This document shows, piece by piece, positions 17,421-26,243 of a stretch of 64,000 nucleotides of DNA. The notes beneath the pieces were generated by a model that ran no database searches, had not been told where the DNA came from, and was given only the letters and a program-made list of their open reading frames with translations. The stretch's first letter is position 1. Each line of letters starts with the position of its first letter. The stretch lies in assembly GCF_004125265.1 (NCBI RefSeq), contig NZ_RDTE01000003.1:4464001-4528000 (forward strand), written 5' to 3'. The stretch comes from Streptomyces lydicus (GTDB lineage: Bacteria; Actinomycetota; Actinomycetes; Streptomycetales; Streptomycetaceae). A program made the translations under genes and the position numbers.

Positions 17421-18539
17421 ATGAGCCTGACCCTGAGGACCATCAGCCGAGAGCAGCATCTGGCATATATCCAGAGTCTGCCCGCGGCCAGCCACATGCA
17501 GGTTCCTGCCTGGGCAGACGTCAAGGCCGAATGGCGTTCGGAGAGTCTGGGCTGGTTCGACGCGAACGGCGCGCTGGTCGGCGCGGGACTGGTGCTCTAC
17601 CGCCAGCTGCCCAAGATCAAGCGCTACCTCGCCTACCTCCCCGAGGGTCCGGTCATCAACTGGTTCTCACCGAACCTCGAGGACTGGCTGCAGCCGATGC
17701 TCAGCCACCTCAAGCAGAAGGGCGCCTTCTCCGTGAAGATGGGCCCGCCGGTGATCATCCGCCGCTGGGACTCCGCCGCGATCAAGTCCGGCATCCAGAA
17801 CCCGGACGTCAAGAGGCTGCGGGATGTCGAGGCCACCCACATCGAGCCCCGCGCCTTCGAGGTCGCCGACCGGCTGCGGCGCATGGGCTGGCAGCAGGGC
17901 GAGGACGGCGGCGCCGGCTTCGGCGACGTGCAGCCGCGCTATGTCTTCCAGGTGCCGCTGGCCGACCGCTCGCTGGAGGACGTCCACAAGGGCTTCAACC
18001 AGCTGTGGCGCCGTAACATCAAGAAGGCCGAAAAGGCCGGTGTCGAGGTCGTCCAGGGCAGCTACGAGGAGCTGGCCGAATGGCAGCGGCTGTACGAGAT
18101 CACCGCGGAGCGTGACCGCTTCCGCCCGCGCCCGCTGGGCTACTTCCAGCGTATGTGGACGGCCCTCAACTCCGAGGACCCCAACCGCATGCGGCTCTAC
18201 TTCGCCCGCCACGAGGGCGAGAACGTCGCCGCGGCCACGATGCTGATCGTCGGGGGCCACGTCTGGTACTCCTACGGCGCCTCCGCCAACCACAAGCGCG
18301 AGGTCCGGCCCTCGAACGCGATGCAGTGGAAGATGCTCCAGGACTCCTACGCACTCGGTGCTTCGGTCTACGACCTCCGCGGCATCAGCGACTCGCTGGA
18401 CGAGAACGACCATCTCTTCGGCCTGATCCAGTTCAAGGTCGGCACGGGTGGGCAGGCAGCGGAGTACCTCGGCGAGTGGGACTTCCCGCTCAACAAGCTG
18501 CTGCACAAGGCACTCGACATGTATATGTCGCGCCGCTGA
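17421..18539 (+). CDS. FemX/FemAB-family peptidyltransferase
   Basis: A 372-aa GNAT-fold enzyme of the FemABX family, which adds amino acids from aminoacyl-tRNA to the peptidoglycan stem peptide; in Streptomyces this family installs the cross-bridge residue. Features include HMQVPAWADVKAEWRSESLGWFD at the N-terminus, VFQVPLADRSLEDVHKGFNQLWRRNIKKAEKAGVEV mid-protein and AATMLIVGGHVWYSYGASANHKREVRPSNAMQWKM, the substrate-groove region of the second GNAT domain. The ATG at 17421 follows GAGGAG. It is followed 64 bp later by a PLP protein with an alanine-racemase fold, likely co-transcribed. Confidence 0.9.
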   Translation: MSLTLRTISREQHLAYIQSLPAASHMQVPAWADVKAEWRSESLGWFDANGALVGAGLVLYRQLPKIKRYLAYLPEGPVINWFSPNLEDWLQPMLSHLKQKGAFSVKMGPPVIIRRWDSAAIKSGIQNPDVKRLRDVEATHIEPRAFEVADRLRRMGWQQGEDGGAGFGDVQPRYVFQVPLADRSLEDVHKGFNQLWRRNIKKAEKAGVEVVQGSYEELAEWQRLYEITAERDRFRPRPLGYFQRMWTALNSEDPNRMRLYFARHEGENVAAATMLIVGGHVWYSYGASANHKREVRPSNAMQWKMLQDSYALGASVYDLRGISDSLDENDHLFGLIQFKVGTGGQAAEYLGEWDFPLNKLLHKALDMYMSRR

Positions 18540-18603
18540 CGCTTCACCGCACCGTCCGTACTCCTGACACACCCCAGCCACGAGAAAGGTTCCGGGCCCG
18601 GCC

Positions 18604-19635
18604 ATGGCGCTCACCCTCTACGTCGACACCGCGCGCTGGCGGGCGCATCAGCAGAGCGTTCTCCAGCAGTTCCCCGGGCTGGTCCCGGTCTGCAAAGGCA
18701 ACGGTTACGGCTTCGGCCATGAGCGTCTCGCCGACGAGGCGACCCGCCTGGGCGCCGACATCCTCGCGGTAGGCACGACCTACGAAGCGGCCCGCATCAA
18801 GGACTTCTTCAGCGGCGACCTGCTCGTCCTGACCCCGTTCCGCCACGGTGAGGAGCCGGTGCCGCTGCCCGACCGGGCGATCCGCTCGGTCTCCTCGGTC
18901 GAGGGCGTGGGTGGCCTGGTCGGCGCCCGGGTCGTCATCGAGGTCATGAGCAGCATGAAGCGCCATGGCGTCAAGCCGGAGGATCTGCCGAAGCTTGCCG
19001 CGGCCATCGAGGACATCCGGCTCGAGGGCTTCGCGTTGCACCTCCCGCTGGACCGTGCCGACGGTTCCGACGCGGTCGAGGAGGTCATCGGCTGGATGGA
19101 CCGGCTCCGCAATGCCCGCCTCCCGCTGCACACCATGTTCGTCAGCCACCTCAAGGCCGACGAACTCGCCCGTCTCCAGCAGCAGTTCCCCCAGACACGG
19201 TTCCGCGCGCGGATCGGTACGCGGCTGTGGCTCGGCGACCACGAGGCCACCGAGTACCGCGGCTCGGTGCTCGATGTCACCCAGGTCGCCAAGGGCGAGC
19301 GCTTTGGCTACCGCCAGCAGAAGGCGGCCTCCGACGGCTACCTGGTCGTGGTGGCCGGCGGCACCTCACACGGCGTCGGCCTGGAGTCACCCAAGGCACT
19401 GCACGGCGTGATGCCGCGTGCCAAGGGCGTGGCCCGGGCCGGCCTGGCCACCGTCAACCGCAATCTCGCGCCGTATGTGTGGGCCGGGAAGCAGCGCTGG
19501 TTCGCGGAGCCGCCGCACATGCAGGTGTCGATCCTATTCGTGCCGGGCGACGCACCGCAGCCGCAGGTCGGAGAGGAACTGGTGGCCCATCTGCGGCACA
19601 CCACCACGCAGTTCGACCGCCTTGTGGACCGCTGA
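18604..19635 (+). CDS. Alanine-racemase-fold PLP protein
   Basis: A 343-aa protein related to alanine racemase. The PLP lysine motif is present as VPVCKGNGYGFGH (canonical KxNxYGxG), and a beta-barrel-like C-terminal part is present (FRARIGTRLWLGD ... LVVVAGGTSHGVGL). It is divergent from housekeeping Alr in length and in the C-terminal half, so racemase activity is uncertain. It may be an amino-acid racemase or a PLP-dependent modifier linked to the upstream FemX-like enzyme. The ATG is at 18604. Confidence 0.8.
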   Translation: MALTLYVDTARWRAHQQSVLQQFPGLVPVCKGNGYGFGHERLADEATRLGADILAVGTTYEAARIKDFFSGDLLVLTPFRHGEEPVPLPDRAIRSVSSVEGVGGLVGARVVIEVMSSMKRHGVKPEDLPKLAAAIEDIRLEGFALHLPLDRADGSDAVEEVIGWMDRLRNARLPLHTMFVSHLKADELARLQQQFPQTRFRARIGTRLWLGDHEATEYRGSVLDVTQVAKGERFGYRQQKAASDGYLVVVAGGTSHGVGLESPKALHGVMPRAKGVARAGLATVNRNLAPYVWAGKQRWFAEPPHMQVSILFVPGDAPQPQVGEELVAHLRHTTTQFDRLVDR

Positions 19636-19666
19636 CCCGTAGCGCCCGGCTCGGAACACACACCAA

Positions 19667-19705
19667 GGGCCCGGTGCCGCAGACCTTCTCTGCGGCACCG
19701 GGCCC
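19667..19705. terminator. Strong bidirectional terminator
   Basis: A perfect 17-bp stem (19667-19683 with 19689-19705, loop of 5) lies between the convergent racemase-like and GT87 genes. It is among the strongest hairpins in the window. Confidence 0.9.
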
Positions 19706-19730
19706 GGTGCATGGATGGCCCGGTGCGGGC

Positions 19731-21212
19731 TTACTCCCTTACGGCACCCCAGCTCACCTGCGGCGCCCCCTCGAACTGCACCGCGTGCCGGGGACGGTGG
19801 GGTGCCCGGCCGAGCACGAACACATCGGGGCTGCGGTCCAGGACGCCGCCCGACGGATCGTCGTCCCCGTCCCTGCGGACCACATCACGCTCCGGCAGCA
19901 GGATGTCCCGGATGACCACGGCACACAGATAGAGGGTTCCCAGGAGGTGCAGCACGATGGCCAGCTGGTAGCCCTCGAGCGGCAGGCCCTGGTGCTTGTC
20001 TTCGTTGCCTGTGTAGGCGAGGTACATCCAGATCCCCAGGAAGTACATGACCTCGCAGGCCTGCCAGATCAGGAAGTCCCGCCAGCGCGGCCGCGCCAGC
20101 ACCGCGAGCGGGGTCAGCCACAGGACGTACTGCGGCGAGTAGACCTTGTTGGTCAGAATGAACAGCGCGACGACCAGGAACGCCAGCTGTGCGAACCGTG
20201 GCCGGCGCGGCGCATACAGGGTCAGCAGGCCGATGGCGCCACAGCCGAGGATCATCAGCAGCGTGGCATAGGTGTTCGCGTTCTCCAGCGGGTTACCTGT
20301 CCGCTGTGAGATCAGGAGCCAGAGCGAACCGAAGTCGATGGGCCGCTCCTGGCTGAACGTGTAGAACTTTGCCCAGCCCTCCCGGATGTGGAATCCCGCA
20401 CTATCGTGCGTGATCATCACCGGCAGGTTCACCACCAGCCAGGATGCGGCGGCGCCGGCCAGCGCCCGCCCGTACGCACGCCGAGCTCCCGCACGCCAGC
20501 ACAGCACCAGCAGCGGGCCGAGCAACAGCACCGGGTACAGCTTCGCCGCGGTGGCCAGCCCGATGAGGACACCGGCTGCGAGCGGGCGGCTGCGTGACCA
20601 CATCAGCATCCCTGCGGCGGTCAGGGCGATCGCCAGCAAATCCCAGTTGATGGTCGCGGTGAGGGCGGCAGCCGGCGCCAGGGCGACCAGGAGGCCGTCC
20701 CAGGGGCGTCGGCGGTGGGTGCGGGTCACGCACACGGCGACGACGGCGGCGCAGGCCATCAGCATGCCGGCATTGACCAGCCAGTAGAGCTGTTCGCGGT
20801 ACTGGATACCCCCGCTGTGCGGGGTCATCCAGGAGGCGATCTCCATGAAGGCGCCGGTGAGCACCGGGTACTCGAGGTACTCCATATCGCCGGGCAACCG
20901 GTCGAAATACGGGAGCAGCCCATCGGCGAAGCCCCGGCCCGCATAGAGATGGGGGATATCGGAGTAGCAAGCGTGGACGTACTGGCTCGTGGCACCGAAG
21001 AACCAGCCACCGTTGTAGCAGGGCAGCTTCTGCACCATGCCCAGCGCGAACATGCCGATGGCGACGAGCGCAATGACCCGTACTGGCGTCAGCCGGCTGG
21101 TCCCGAGCAGTGCGCGCCGGCCGATCGGTCCGCCGATCAGCTCGCTGCCGGCCGCCGCCACCTCATCCCGGCTCGTCGGCCGTACCGGCTCGTCCCGTCG
21201 CACGCTCGTCAT
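19731..21212 (-). CDS. GT87-family (DUF2029) polyprenyl-phosphate mannosyltransferase
   Basis: A 493-aa polytopic membrane protein with about 10-12 helices, resembling the mycobacterial PimE/GT87 group that transfers mannose from polyprenyl-phosphate-mannose to lipids or glycans outside the membrane. Characteristic pieces are GMLMWSRSRPLAAGVLIGLATAAKLYPVLLLGPLLVLC (the AAKLYP motif of GT87), GAVRE at the C-terminus and an early periplasmic loop with YLEYPVLTGAFMEIASWM. The acidic catalytic residue is not certain. The ATG is at 21212, downstream of the PBP gene with a terminator between, so probably its own unit. Confidence 0.82.
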   Translation of the reverse strand: MTSVRRDEPVRPTSRDEVAAAGSELIGGPIGRRALLGTSRLTPVRVIALVAIGMFALGMVQKLPCYNGGWFFGATSQYVHACYSDIPHLYAGRGFADGLLPYFDRLPGDMEYLEYPVLTGAFMEIASWMTPHSGGIQYREQLYWLVNAGMLMACAAVVAVCVTRTHRRRPWDGLLVALAPAAALTATINWDLLAIALTAAGMLMWSRSRPLAAGVLIGLATAAKLYPVLLLGPLLVLCWRAGARRAYGRALAGAAASWLVVNLPVMITHDSAGFHIREGWAKFYTFSQERPIDFGSLWLLISQRTGNPLENANTYATLLMILGCGAIGLLTLYAPRRPRFAQLAFLVVALFILTNKVYSPQYVLWLTPLAVLARPRWRDFLIWQACEVMYFLGIWMYLAYTGNEDKHQGLPLEGYQLAIVLHLLGTLYLCAVVIRDILLPERDVVRRDGDDDPSGGVLDRSPDVFVLGRAPHRPRHAVQFEGAPQVSWGAVRE

Positions 21213-21251
21213 GGCCCCATCCTGCCGTACGACCCTGTGCAGAAGACGGCG

Positions 21252-21285
21252 AAGCCCCCGCCCGGCGTGAGCCGTGCGGGGGCTT
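21252..21285. terminator. Terminator of the penicillin-binding protein gene
   Basis: A 10-bp stem (AAGCCCCCGC 21252-21261 with GCGGGGGCTT 21276-21285) lies between the leftward PBP gene and the GT87 gene. Confidence 0.75.
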
Positions 21286-21296
21286 TATGGCTCCAC

Positions 21297-21327
21297 GTTT
21301 CACGTGAAACAGCGTTTCACGTGAAAC
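21297..21327. promoter_or_regulatory. Tandem parS pair (21297-21310 and 21314-21327)
   Basis: Two exact parS palindromes separated by 3 bp (17 bp centre to centre), 6 bp past the stop codon of the PBP gene. This is the tightest pair in the window. Confidence 0.94.
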
Positions 21328-21333
21328 GGTCGG

Positions 21334-23994
21334 TCAGCCGCTGGGGCCGCCGAAGAGGCCTCCACCACCATTCGCGTCCGTCGGGTCAGGTGTCGGACTC
21401 GTGCCTCCGGTGTCACCACCCGGTCCGCCCGGTCCGCCCGGTCCTCCGCCGTTGGCCCCGCCGTTACCGGCTCCGCCGCTGTTCTTGCAGTTGATGTCCC
21501 AGGGAGAACAGGTATCCGTCGGGCTCGGGCTGGGGCTGTCCGACGGCGAAGCGGAGTCACTGGGAGTCCCCGACGGGGTCTGCGAGGGCGTGTCCGACGG
21601 CGTGGGGGTCGGCGTCGGAGTGGGCATGCCGGGCTCGTCCACCTGTCGCCCGATCGGCGTAGCAGCCGGGAACGGCACCGATGAGACGCCCTTCATCGCC
21701 TGCAGCATGTACTCGGTCCACACCTCGGTGGGCAGTGCACCACCGTGGATCGAGTCAAAGCCACCGACGCCGTTCATGGACAGCTGACGCGGATTCTGAG
21801 CGTCCTCGCGGAACATGGTGACCGCCGTCGAAAGCTGTTTGGTGTAGCCGACGAACCACGCCGACTTGTTTTCGTCGGTGGTGCCGGTCTTGCCCGCCGC
21901 CGGCATGTTCAGCCGCTTGGCCAGCTTTCCCGTGCCGTTCTGGATGACGTTCTCCAGCACCTTGGTCACGTTGTTGGCGATGTTGGAACCCATCGCCGTC
22001 TCCTGCTTGGGCTTGTCGAAGCCCGGCAGGTCTTCACCCTCGAACGTCACCTTGGTCACCGAATACGGCTCCACCTTCTGTCCCGACTGGGCGAAGGTCG
22101 CATAGGCATCGGCCATACGAATCGCGCTCGGAGTGGAGGTACCCAGCGCGAAGGACGGGTTCAGGTTCTTGTCGAAGCTGGCCGGTGCGATACCCGCAGC
22201 CTGCGCCATCTCCCGGACCCTTTTCATCCCGACGTCCATGCCGAGCTGCACGAAGGGGGTGTTGACGGACTGTTCCATCGCCTTGGTCAAGGGAATGTAG
22301 CCCCAGGGGTGATTACTCTCGTTCTCCTGATAGAAGGGCGAGTTGTCCCGCTTTGTAACGTAGCTGCCGTCGGCGTTTTTCACCTTGAGGTGGTCATCAC
22401 CGTTGTAACGGCTGTCCGGTGAGATCGGACCGTTGCTCCTGGCCGTTCCGTACTTCATTCCCGCGGCCAGCACGAACGGCTTCCAGGTCGAGCCGACCGG
22501 CACGCCGAAGGTGTCGGCGTTGTTGCTGAAGTGCCCCTTGTCGTAGCCCTCACCGCCGTACAAGGCAACGATCTTGCCGTCTCCCGGCACCACGGAGGCA
22601 CCACCGAACTGGACGTATTTGTCCTTGGCACGCTTCTTCGGATCGATATAGCGCTTGTTGACCTTCTTGACCGCGCCCTCGAGCGCACTGGTCCTCTTCG
22701 CGTCGAAGGTCGTCCGGATCGTGTAGCCACCCTTGTCGAACTGGGCCTCACTGAGACCCGCGTGCTTGAGCACGTACTTCTTCGCGGTGTCCATCATGTA
22801 GCCGACCTGGCCGCTCTTGCTGGCCACCGGCTTCGGCAGGTGTGGCGTGGGGAAATGGCCGCGGTACTTGTCCCGCTGCGTCTTCGACAGGAAGTGGTTC
22901 TCGACCTCACGGTCGAGGATCCAGGACCACCGGGCCTTGGCACGCGCGGTGTTTGCCGCCCGCGTGGCTCCCGGGCTGGTGCCGCCCGCGGGGTCATACA
23001 GGTCCGCACCCTTGAGCACGGTGGCCAGGAAGGCACTCTGGTTCGCGTCGAGCTTGGCGGCGTCCACCCCGTAGTACGCCTGAGCCGCTGCCTGGATCCC
23101 GTACGCCCCGCGACCGTAGTAGCTGGTGTTCAGATACCCCTGAAGGATCTGGTCCTTGTTCTTCGACCAGCCGACCTTGATCGCGATGAACAGTTCCTTG
23201 AACTTGCGGTCAAGCGTCTGCTGCTGACTCAGCATCGCGTTCTTCACGTACTGCTGGGTAATGGTCGAGCCGCCCTGGGTCTCGCCGCCCTTGGCCATGT
23301 TGAACACCGCACGCGCGATGCCCATCGGGTCGACGCCCGAGTCCGTCCGGAACGAGGCGTTCTCCGCGGCGATCGCCGCATTCTGCATCGAGGACGGAAT
23401 CTCGGTGATCGTGACGTTCTGGCGGTTCGTCTCACCGTCGCGCGCCATGACCTTGCCATTGGCCCAGAGGTAGACATTGTTCTGCGACCTGGCGGCCAGG
23501 CTCTCGTCAGGAACCTGCACCAGGGCCAGCGCGACGCCGGAGGCTCCCACAATCAGACCCATGAAACCGACACACAGGGTCGCGACCTGCTTCCAGGACG
23601 GCACAAAGCGCCGCCACCCGACCCGGTTGGCACGCGGGTAGTCGATCAGACGCTTCTTCGCGGGCTTCCCGCCGCCGCGTCCGCGACCTCCCTCGGGGCC
23701 ATCGCCCCCGCCACCGCGCCGGCCTCCGCCACCACGGCCGACGCCGCCGCCACCGGCAGCGGCCGCGGAGGCATCGGTCGCCCGCCGGCGGCCGCCGCGC
23801 TGGGCAGCTCTGCGGGCCTCGGCACGCCCTCCTTGCCGCGGCTCATGACCGGTCGGCTCGGAGTGGGAGGCAGGATCGGCAGCGGAGCCACGCGGAGAGG
23901 CGGCACGGCGCCCCGGTGGCTGCTGTGCGGCGCGTCGGGCCGCGGCACGTCCGCCACTCTGCGGCTGTGGCGGTTTGCGACGGTGCTCGCTCAT
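21334..23994 (-). CDS. Class A penicillin-binding protein (transglycosylase/transpeptidase)
   Basis: An 886-aa bifunctional peptidoglycan synthase. The cytosolic N-terminus (about 1-130) is Arg/Gly/Ala-rich and disordered, and one transmembrane helix lies at about 137-160. The GT51 domain follows (AAENASFRTDSGVDPMG, then GGSTITQQYVKN). The transpeptidase domain shows the Ser nucleophile in VGSTWKPF, SxN in QSVNTPF, and KTGTT. The C-terminal tail beyond about 790 is Pro/Thr/Ser- then Gly-rich and extracytoplasmic. The ATG at 23994 has GAGGAG upstream. The family builds cell wall at growing tips. A tandem parS pair follows the stop. Confidence 0.95.
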   Translation of the reverse strand: MSEHRRKPPQPQSGGRAAARRAAQQPPGRRAASPRGSAADPASHSEPTGHEPRQGGRAEARRAAQRGGRRRATDASAAAAGGGGVGRGGGGRRGGGGDGPEGGRGRGGGKPAKKRLIDYPRANRVGWRRFVPSWKQVATLCVGFMGLIVGASGVALALVQVPDESLAARSQNNVYLWANGKVMARDGETNRQNVTITEIPSSMQNAAIAAENASFRTDSGVDPMGIARAVFNMAKGGETQGGSTITQQYVKNAMLSQQQTLDRKFKELFIAIKVGWSKNKDQILQGYLNTSYYGRGAYGIQAAAQAYYGVDAAKLDANQSAFLATVLKGADLYDPAGGTSPGATRAANTARAKARWSWILDREVENHFLSKTQRDKYRGHFPTPHLPKPVASKSGQVGYMMDTAKKYVLKHAGLSEAQFDKGGYTIRTTFDAKRTSALEGAVKKVNKRYIDPKKRAKDKYVQFGGASVVPGDGKIVALYGGEGYDKGHFSNNADTFGVPVGSTWKPFVLAAGMKYGTARSNGPISPDSRYNGDDHLKVKNADGSYVTKRDNSPFYQENESNHPWGYIPLTKAMEQSVNTPFVQLGMDVGMKRVREMAQAAGIAPASFDKNLNPSFALGTSTPSAIRMADAYATFAQSGQKVEPYSVTKVTFEGEDLPGFDKPKQETAMGSNIANNVTKVLENVIQNGTGKLAKRLNMPAAGKTGTTDENKSAWFVGYTKQLSTAVTMFREDAQNPRQLSMNGVGGFDSIHGGALPTEVWTEYMLQAMKGVSSVPFPAATPIGRQVDEPGMPTPTPTPTPSDTPSQTPSGTPSDSASPSDSPSPSPTDTCSPWDINCKNSGGAGNGGANGGGPGGPGGPGGDTGGTSPTPDPTDANGGGGLFGGPSG

Positions 23995-24294
23995 GGAACG
24001 AATACTCCTCGGGCAGGCGCGCTATCTCGTCGCCTGAAGGCGGCAATTGTCTTCAGGTCCCCCCGATGCACAGCTCGCTCCTGAGGCGCGAGCCGCACTA
24101 CACCGAGGATGGGGACGCCAGATATCGGCCCACGGTTCCCGGCAGTCTGCATGCCGCACAGACTACGCACGGCCAAAACCTGCCCAGTGTTGAAATTCAC
24201 TCCAAATCAGTCAGGTTGATGAGAACGATTCGGTGATGTGATGCCGTTCACCGTCCCCCCACTTGTTCAGCCCGGGGGGCCGCTCTATCGTCTG
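23995..24294. other. Divergent intergenic region between PBP and PadR genes
   Basis: About 300 bp that must hold the PBP promoter and the left part of the padR promoter. Apart from the PadR-type palindrome just to its right, I see no hairpin, repeat or small ORF. Confidence 0.5.
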
Positions 24295-24315
24295 GATGTA
24301 TCGAGTCGATACATC
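24295..24315. promoter_or_regulatory. Candidate PadR operator (21-bp palindrome)
   Basis: Perfect 10-bp arms GATGTATCGA and TCGATACATC surround a central G, 41-61 bp before the padR-like ATG. It contains the ATGT...ACAT ends typical of PadR operators, so it is most likely the autoregulatory site. Confidence 0.75.
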
Positions 24316-24355
24316 AGCACGACATAAAGAACGCACAGGACCAGGGAGGCGGAGG

Positions 24356-25036
24356 ATGAGCAGGCGTTCCGGCATCCTCGAGTTCGCCGTCCTCGGCCTG
24401 CTCAGGGAATCCCCGATGCACGGCTATGAGCTGCGAAAACGGCTCAACACTTCACTCGGGGTCTTCCGCGCGTTCAGCTACGGCACCCTCTACCCCTGCC
24501 TCAAGGCGCTGGTCGCGAGCGGCTGGCTCATCGAGGAGCCGGAGGGCACTACAGAGGGCGTACCGGCCGCGGCGCTGACAGGGCGCCGGGCCAAGATCGT
24601 CTACCGATTGACCCCAGCGGGCAAAGAACACTTCGAGGAGCTGCTCGCCCACTCCGGACCGGATGCATGGGAGGACGAGCACTTCGGCGTCCGCTTCGCA
24701 TTCTTCGGCCAGACATCTCGCGACGTAAGGATGCGTGTGCTGGAAGGCCGCCGTAGCCGGCTGGAGGAGCGCCTCGAGAAGATGCGTACCTCCCTGGCCA
24801 GGTCCCGCGAGCGGCTGGACGACTACACCCTCGAGCTGCAGCGGCACGGCATGGAATCCGTGGAGCGCGAGGTCCGTTGGCTGAACGAGCTCATCGAGAG
24901 TGAGCGCGCCGGGCGTGACCAGCGCGCACCAGGTCCCGCAGCACAGGACCGGAAGAACCAGTCAGGCGATACGGGCGGCCTGCCCCGGCACCGGGGTGGT
25001 TCCCGGCCGGATCCGTCCGATGACACCACCACATGA
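24356..25036 (+). CDS. PadR-family transcriptional regulator
   Basis: A 226-aa regulator. The N-terminal PadR winged helix reads ILEFAVLGLLRESPMHGYELRKRLN ... FSYGTLYPCLKALVASGWLIEE, with the wing VYRLTPAGKEHFEELL. It then has a long coiled-coil C-terminal dimerisation region (RRSRLEERLEKMRTSLARSRERLDDYTLELQRHGMESVEREVRWLNELI) and a disordered hydrophilic tail. The ATG at 24356 has GGAGG just upstream. A palindromic operator precedes it, and ino1 follows 46 bp after its stop, so it may control inositol synthesis as well as itself. Confidence 0.9.
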   Translation: MSRRSGILEFAVLGLLRESPMHGYELRKRLNTSLGVFRAFSYGTLYPCLKALVASGWLIEEPEGTTEGVPAAALTGRRAKIVYRLTPAGKEHFEELLAHSGPDAWEDEHFGVRFAFFGQTSRDVRMRVLEGRRSRLEERLEKMRTSLARSRERLDDYTLELQRHGMESVEREVRWLNELIESERAGRDQRAPGPAAQDRKNQSGDTGGLPRHRGGSRPDPSDDTTT

Positions 25037-25082
25037 GGCTCTGCTGTGCAGGTCCTCATCGAGAACACAGGGAGCAACCGGA

Positions 25083-26165
25083 ATGGGTTCGGTTCGCGTA
25101 GCCATCGTCGGCGTGGGCAACTGCGCCGCCTCGCTGGTACAGGGCGTCGAGTACTACAAGGACGCCGACCCGAAGAGCCGCGTGCCCGGCCTCATGCACG
25201 TGCAGTTCGGCGACTACCACGTGCGTGACATCGAGTTCGTGGCGGCCTTTGACGTCGACGCCAAGAAGGTCGGGCTCGACCTCGCGGATGCCATCGGCGC
25301 CAGCGAGAACAACACCATCAAGATCTGCGACGTGCCCAACGCGGGCGTGACGGTCCAGCGTGGCCACACCCACGACGGCCTGGGCAAGTACTACCGCCAG
25401 ACCATCGAGGAGTCCACCGAGACCCCGGTCGACATCGTCCAGGTCCTCAAGGACAAGCAGGTCGACGTCCTGGTCTGCTATCTCCCCGTCGGCTCCGAGG
25501 ACGCCGCGAAGTACTACGCCCAGTGCGCCATCGACGCCAAGGCCGCGTTCGTCAACGCCCTCCCGGTCTTCATCGCCGGCACCAAGGAGTGGGCAGACAA
25601 GTTCACCGAGGCCGGCGTCCCGATCGTCGGTGACGACATCAAGTCGCAGGTCGGCGCTACGATCACGCACCGCGTGATGGCCAAGCTGTTCGAGGACCGG
25701 GGCGTCATCCTGGACCGCACGATGCAGCTGAACGTCGGCGGCAACATGGACTTCAAGAACATGCTCGAGCGCGAGCGCCTGGAGTCCAAGAAGATCTCCA
25801 AGACCCAGGCCGTCACCTCCCAGATCCGGGACCGTGAACTGGGCGAGGACAACGTCCACATCGGTCCCTCGGACTACGTGGCCTGGCTGGACGACCGCAA
25901 GTGGGCCTACGTCCGACTCGAGGGCCGCGCCTTCGGTGATGTCCCGCTGAACCTGGAGTACAAGCTCGAGGTGTGGGACTCCCCGAACTCCGCGGGTGTC
26001 ATCATCGACGCCCTGCGCGCCGCCAAGATCGCCAAGGACCGGGGCATCGGCGGCCCGATCCTCTCCGCGTCCTCGTACTTCATGAAGTCCCCGCCGGTGC
26101 AGTACTTCGACGACGAGGCACGGGAGAACGTCGAGAAGTTCATCAACGGCGAAGTCGAGCGCTGA
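25083..26165 (+). CDS. ino1: Myo-inositol-1-phosphate synthase
   Basis: A 360-aa NAD-dependent enzyme converting glucose 6-phosphate to inositol 1-phosphate, feeding phosphatidylinositol and mycothiol synthesis in actinobacteria. NAD-binding VAIVGVGNCAASLVQGVEYY lies at the N-terminus. Catalytic-region motifs VGDDIKSQVGATITHR, LNVGGNMDFKNM and GPSDYVAWLDDRKWAYVRLEG are diagnostic of the short actinobacterial form. The ATG at 25083 is chosen for the immediate Rossmann start and the GGGAG upstream. It is the likely second gene of a padR-ino1 unit and is followed by a strong terminator. Confidence 0.95.
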   Translation: MGSVRVAIVGVGNCAASLVQGVEYYKDADPKSRVPGLMHVQFGDYHVRDIEFVAAFDVDAKKVGLDLADAIGASENNTIKICDVPNAGVTVQRGHTHDGLGKYYRQTIEESTETPVDIVQVLKDKQVDVLVCYLPVGSEDAAKYYAQCAIDAKAAFVNALPVFIAGTKEWADKFTEAGVPIVGDDIKSQVGATITHRVMAKLFEDRGVILDRTMQLNVGGNMDFKNMLERERLESKKISKTQAVTSQIRDRELGEDNVHIGPSDYVAWLDDRKWAYVRLEGRAFGDVPLNLEYKLEVWDSPNSAGVIIDALRAAKIAKDRGIGGPILSASSYFMKSPPVQYFDDEARENVEKFINGEVER

Positions 26166-26188
26166 GACGCCCGACGCACCTCGCCTGT

Positions 26189-26221
26189 GCAGGCCCCCGG
26201 GTATTCCACCCGGGGGCCTGC
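26189..26221 (+). terminator. Terminator after ino1
   Basis: A perfect 14-bp stem (26189-26202 with 26208-26221, loop of 5), directly downstream of ino1 and 22 bp before the MFS gene. Confidence 0.88.
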
Positions 26222-26243
26222 GGGCTGTGTGAGGCTGTGCCTC

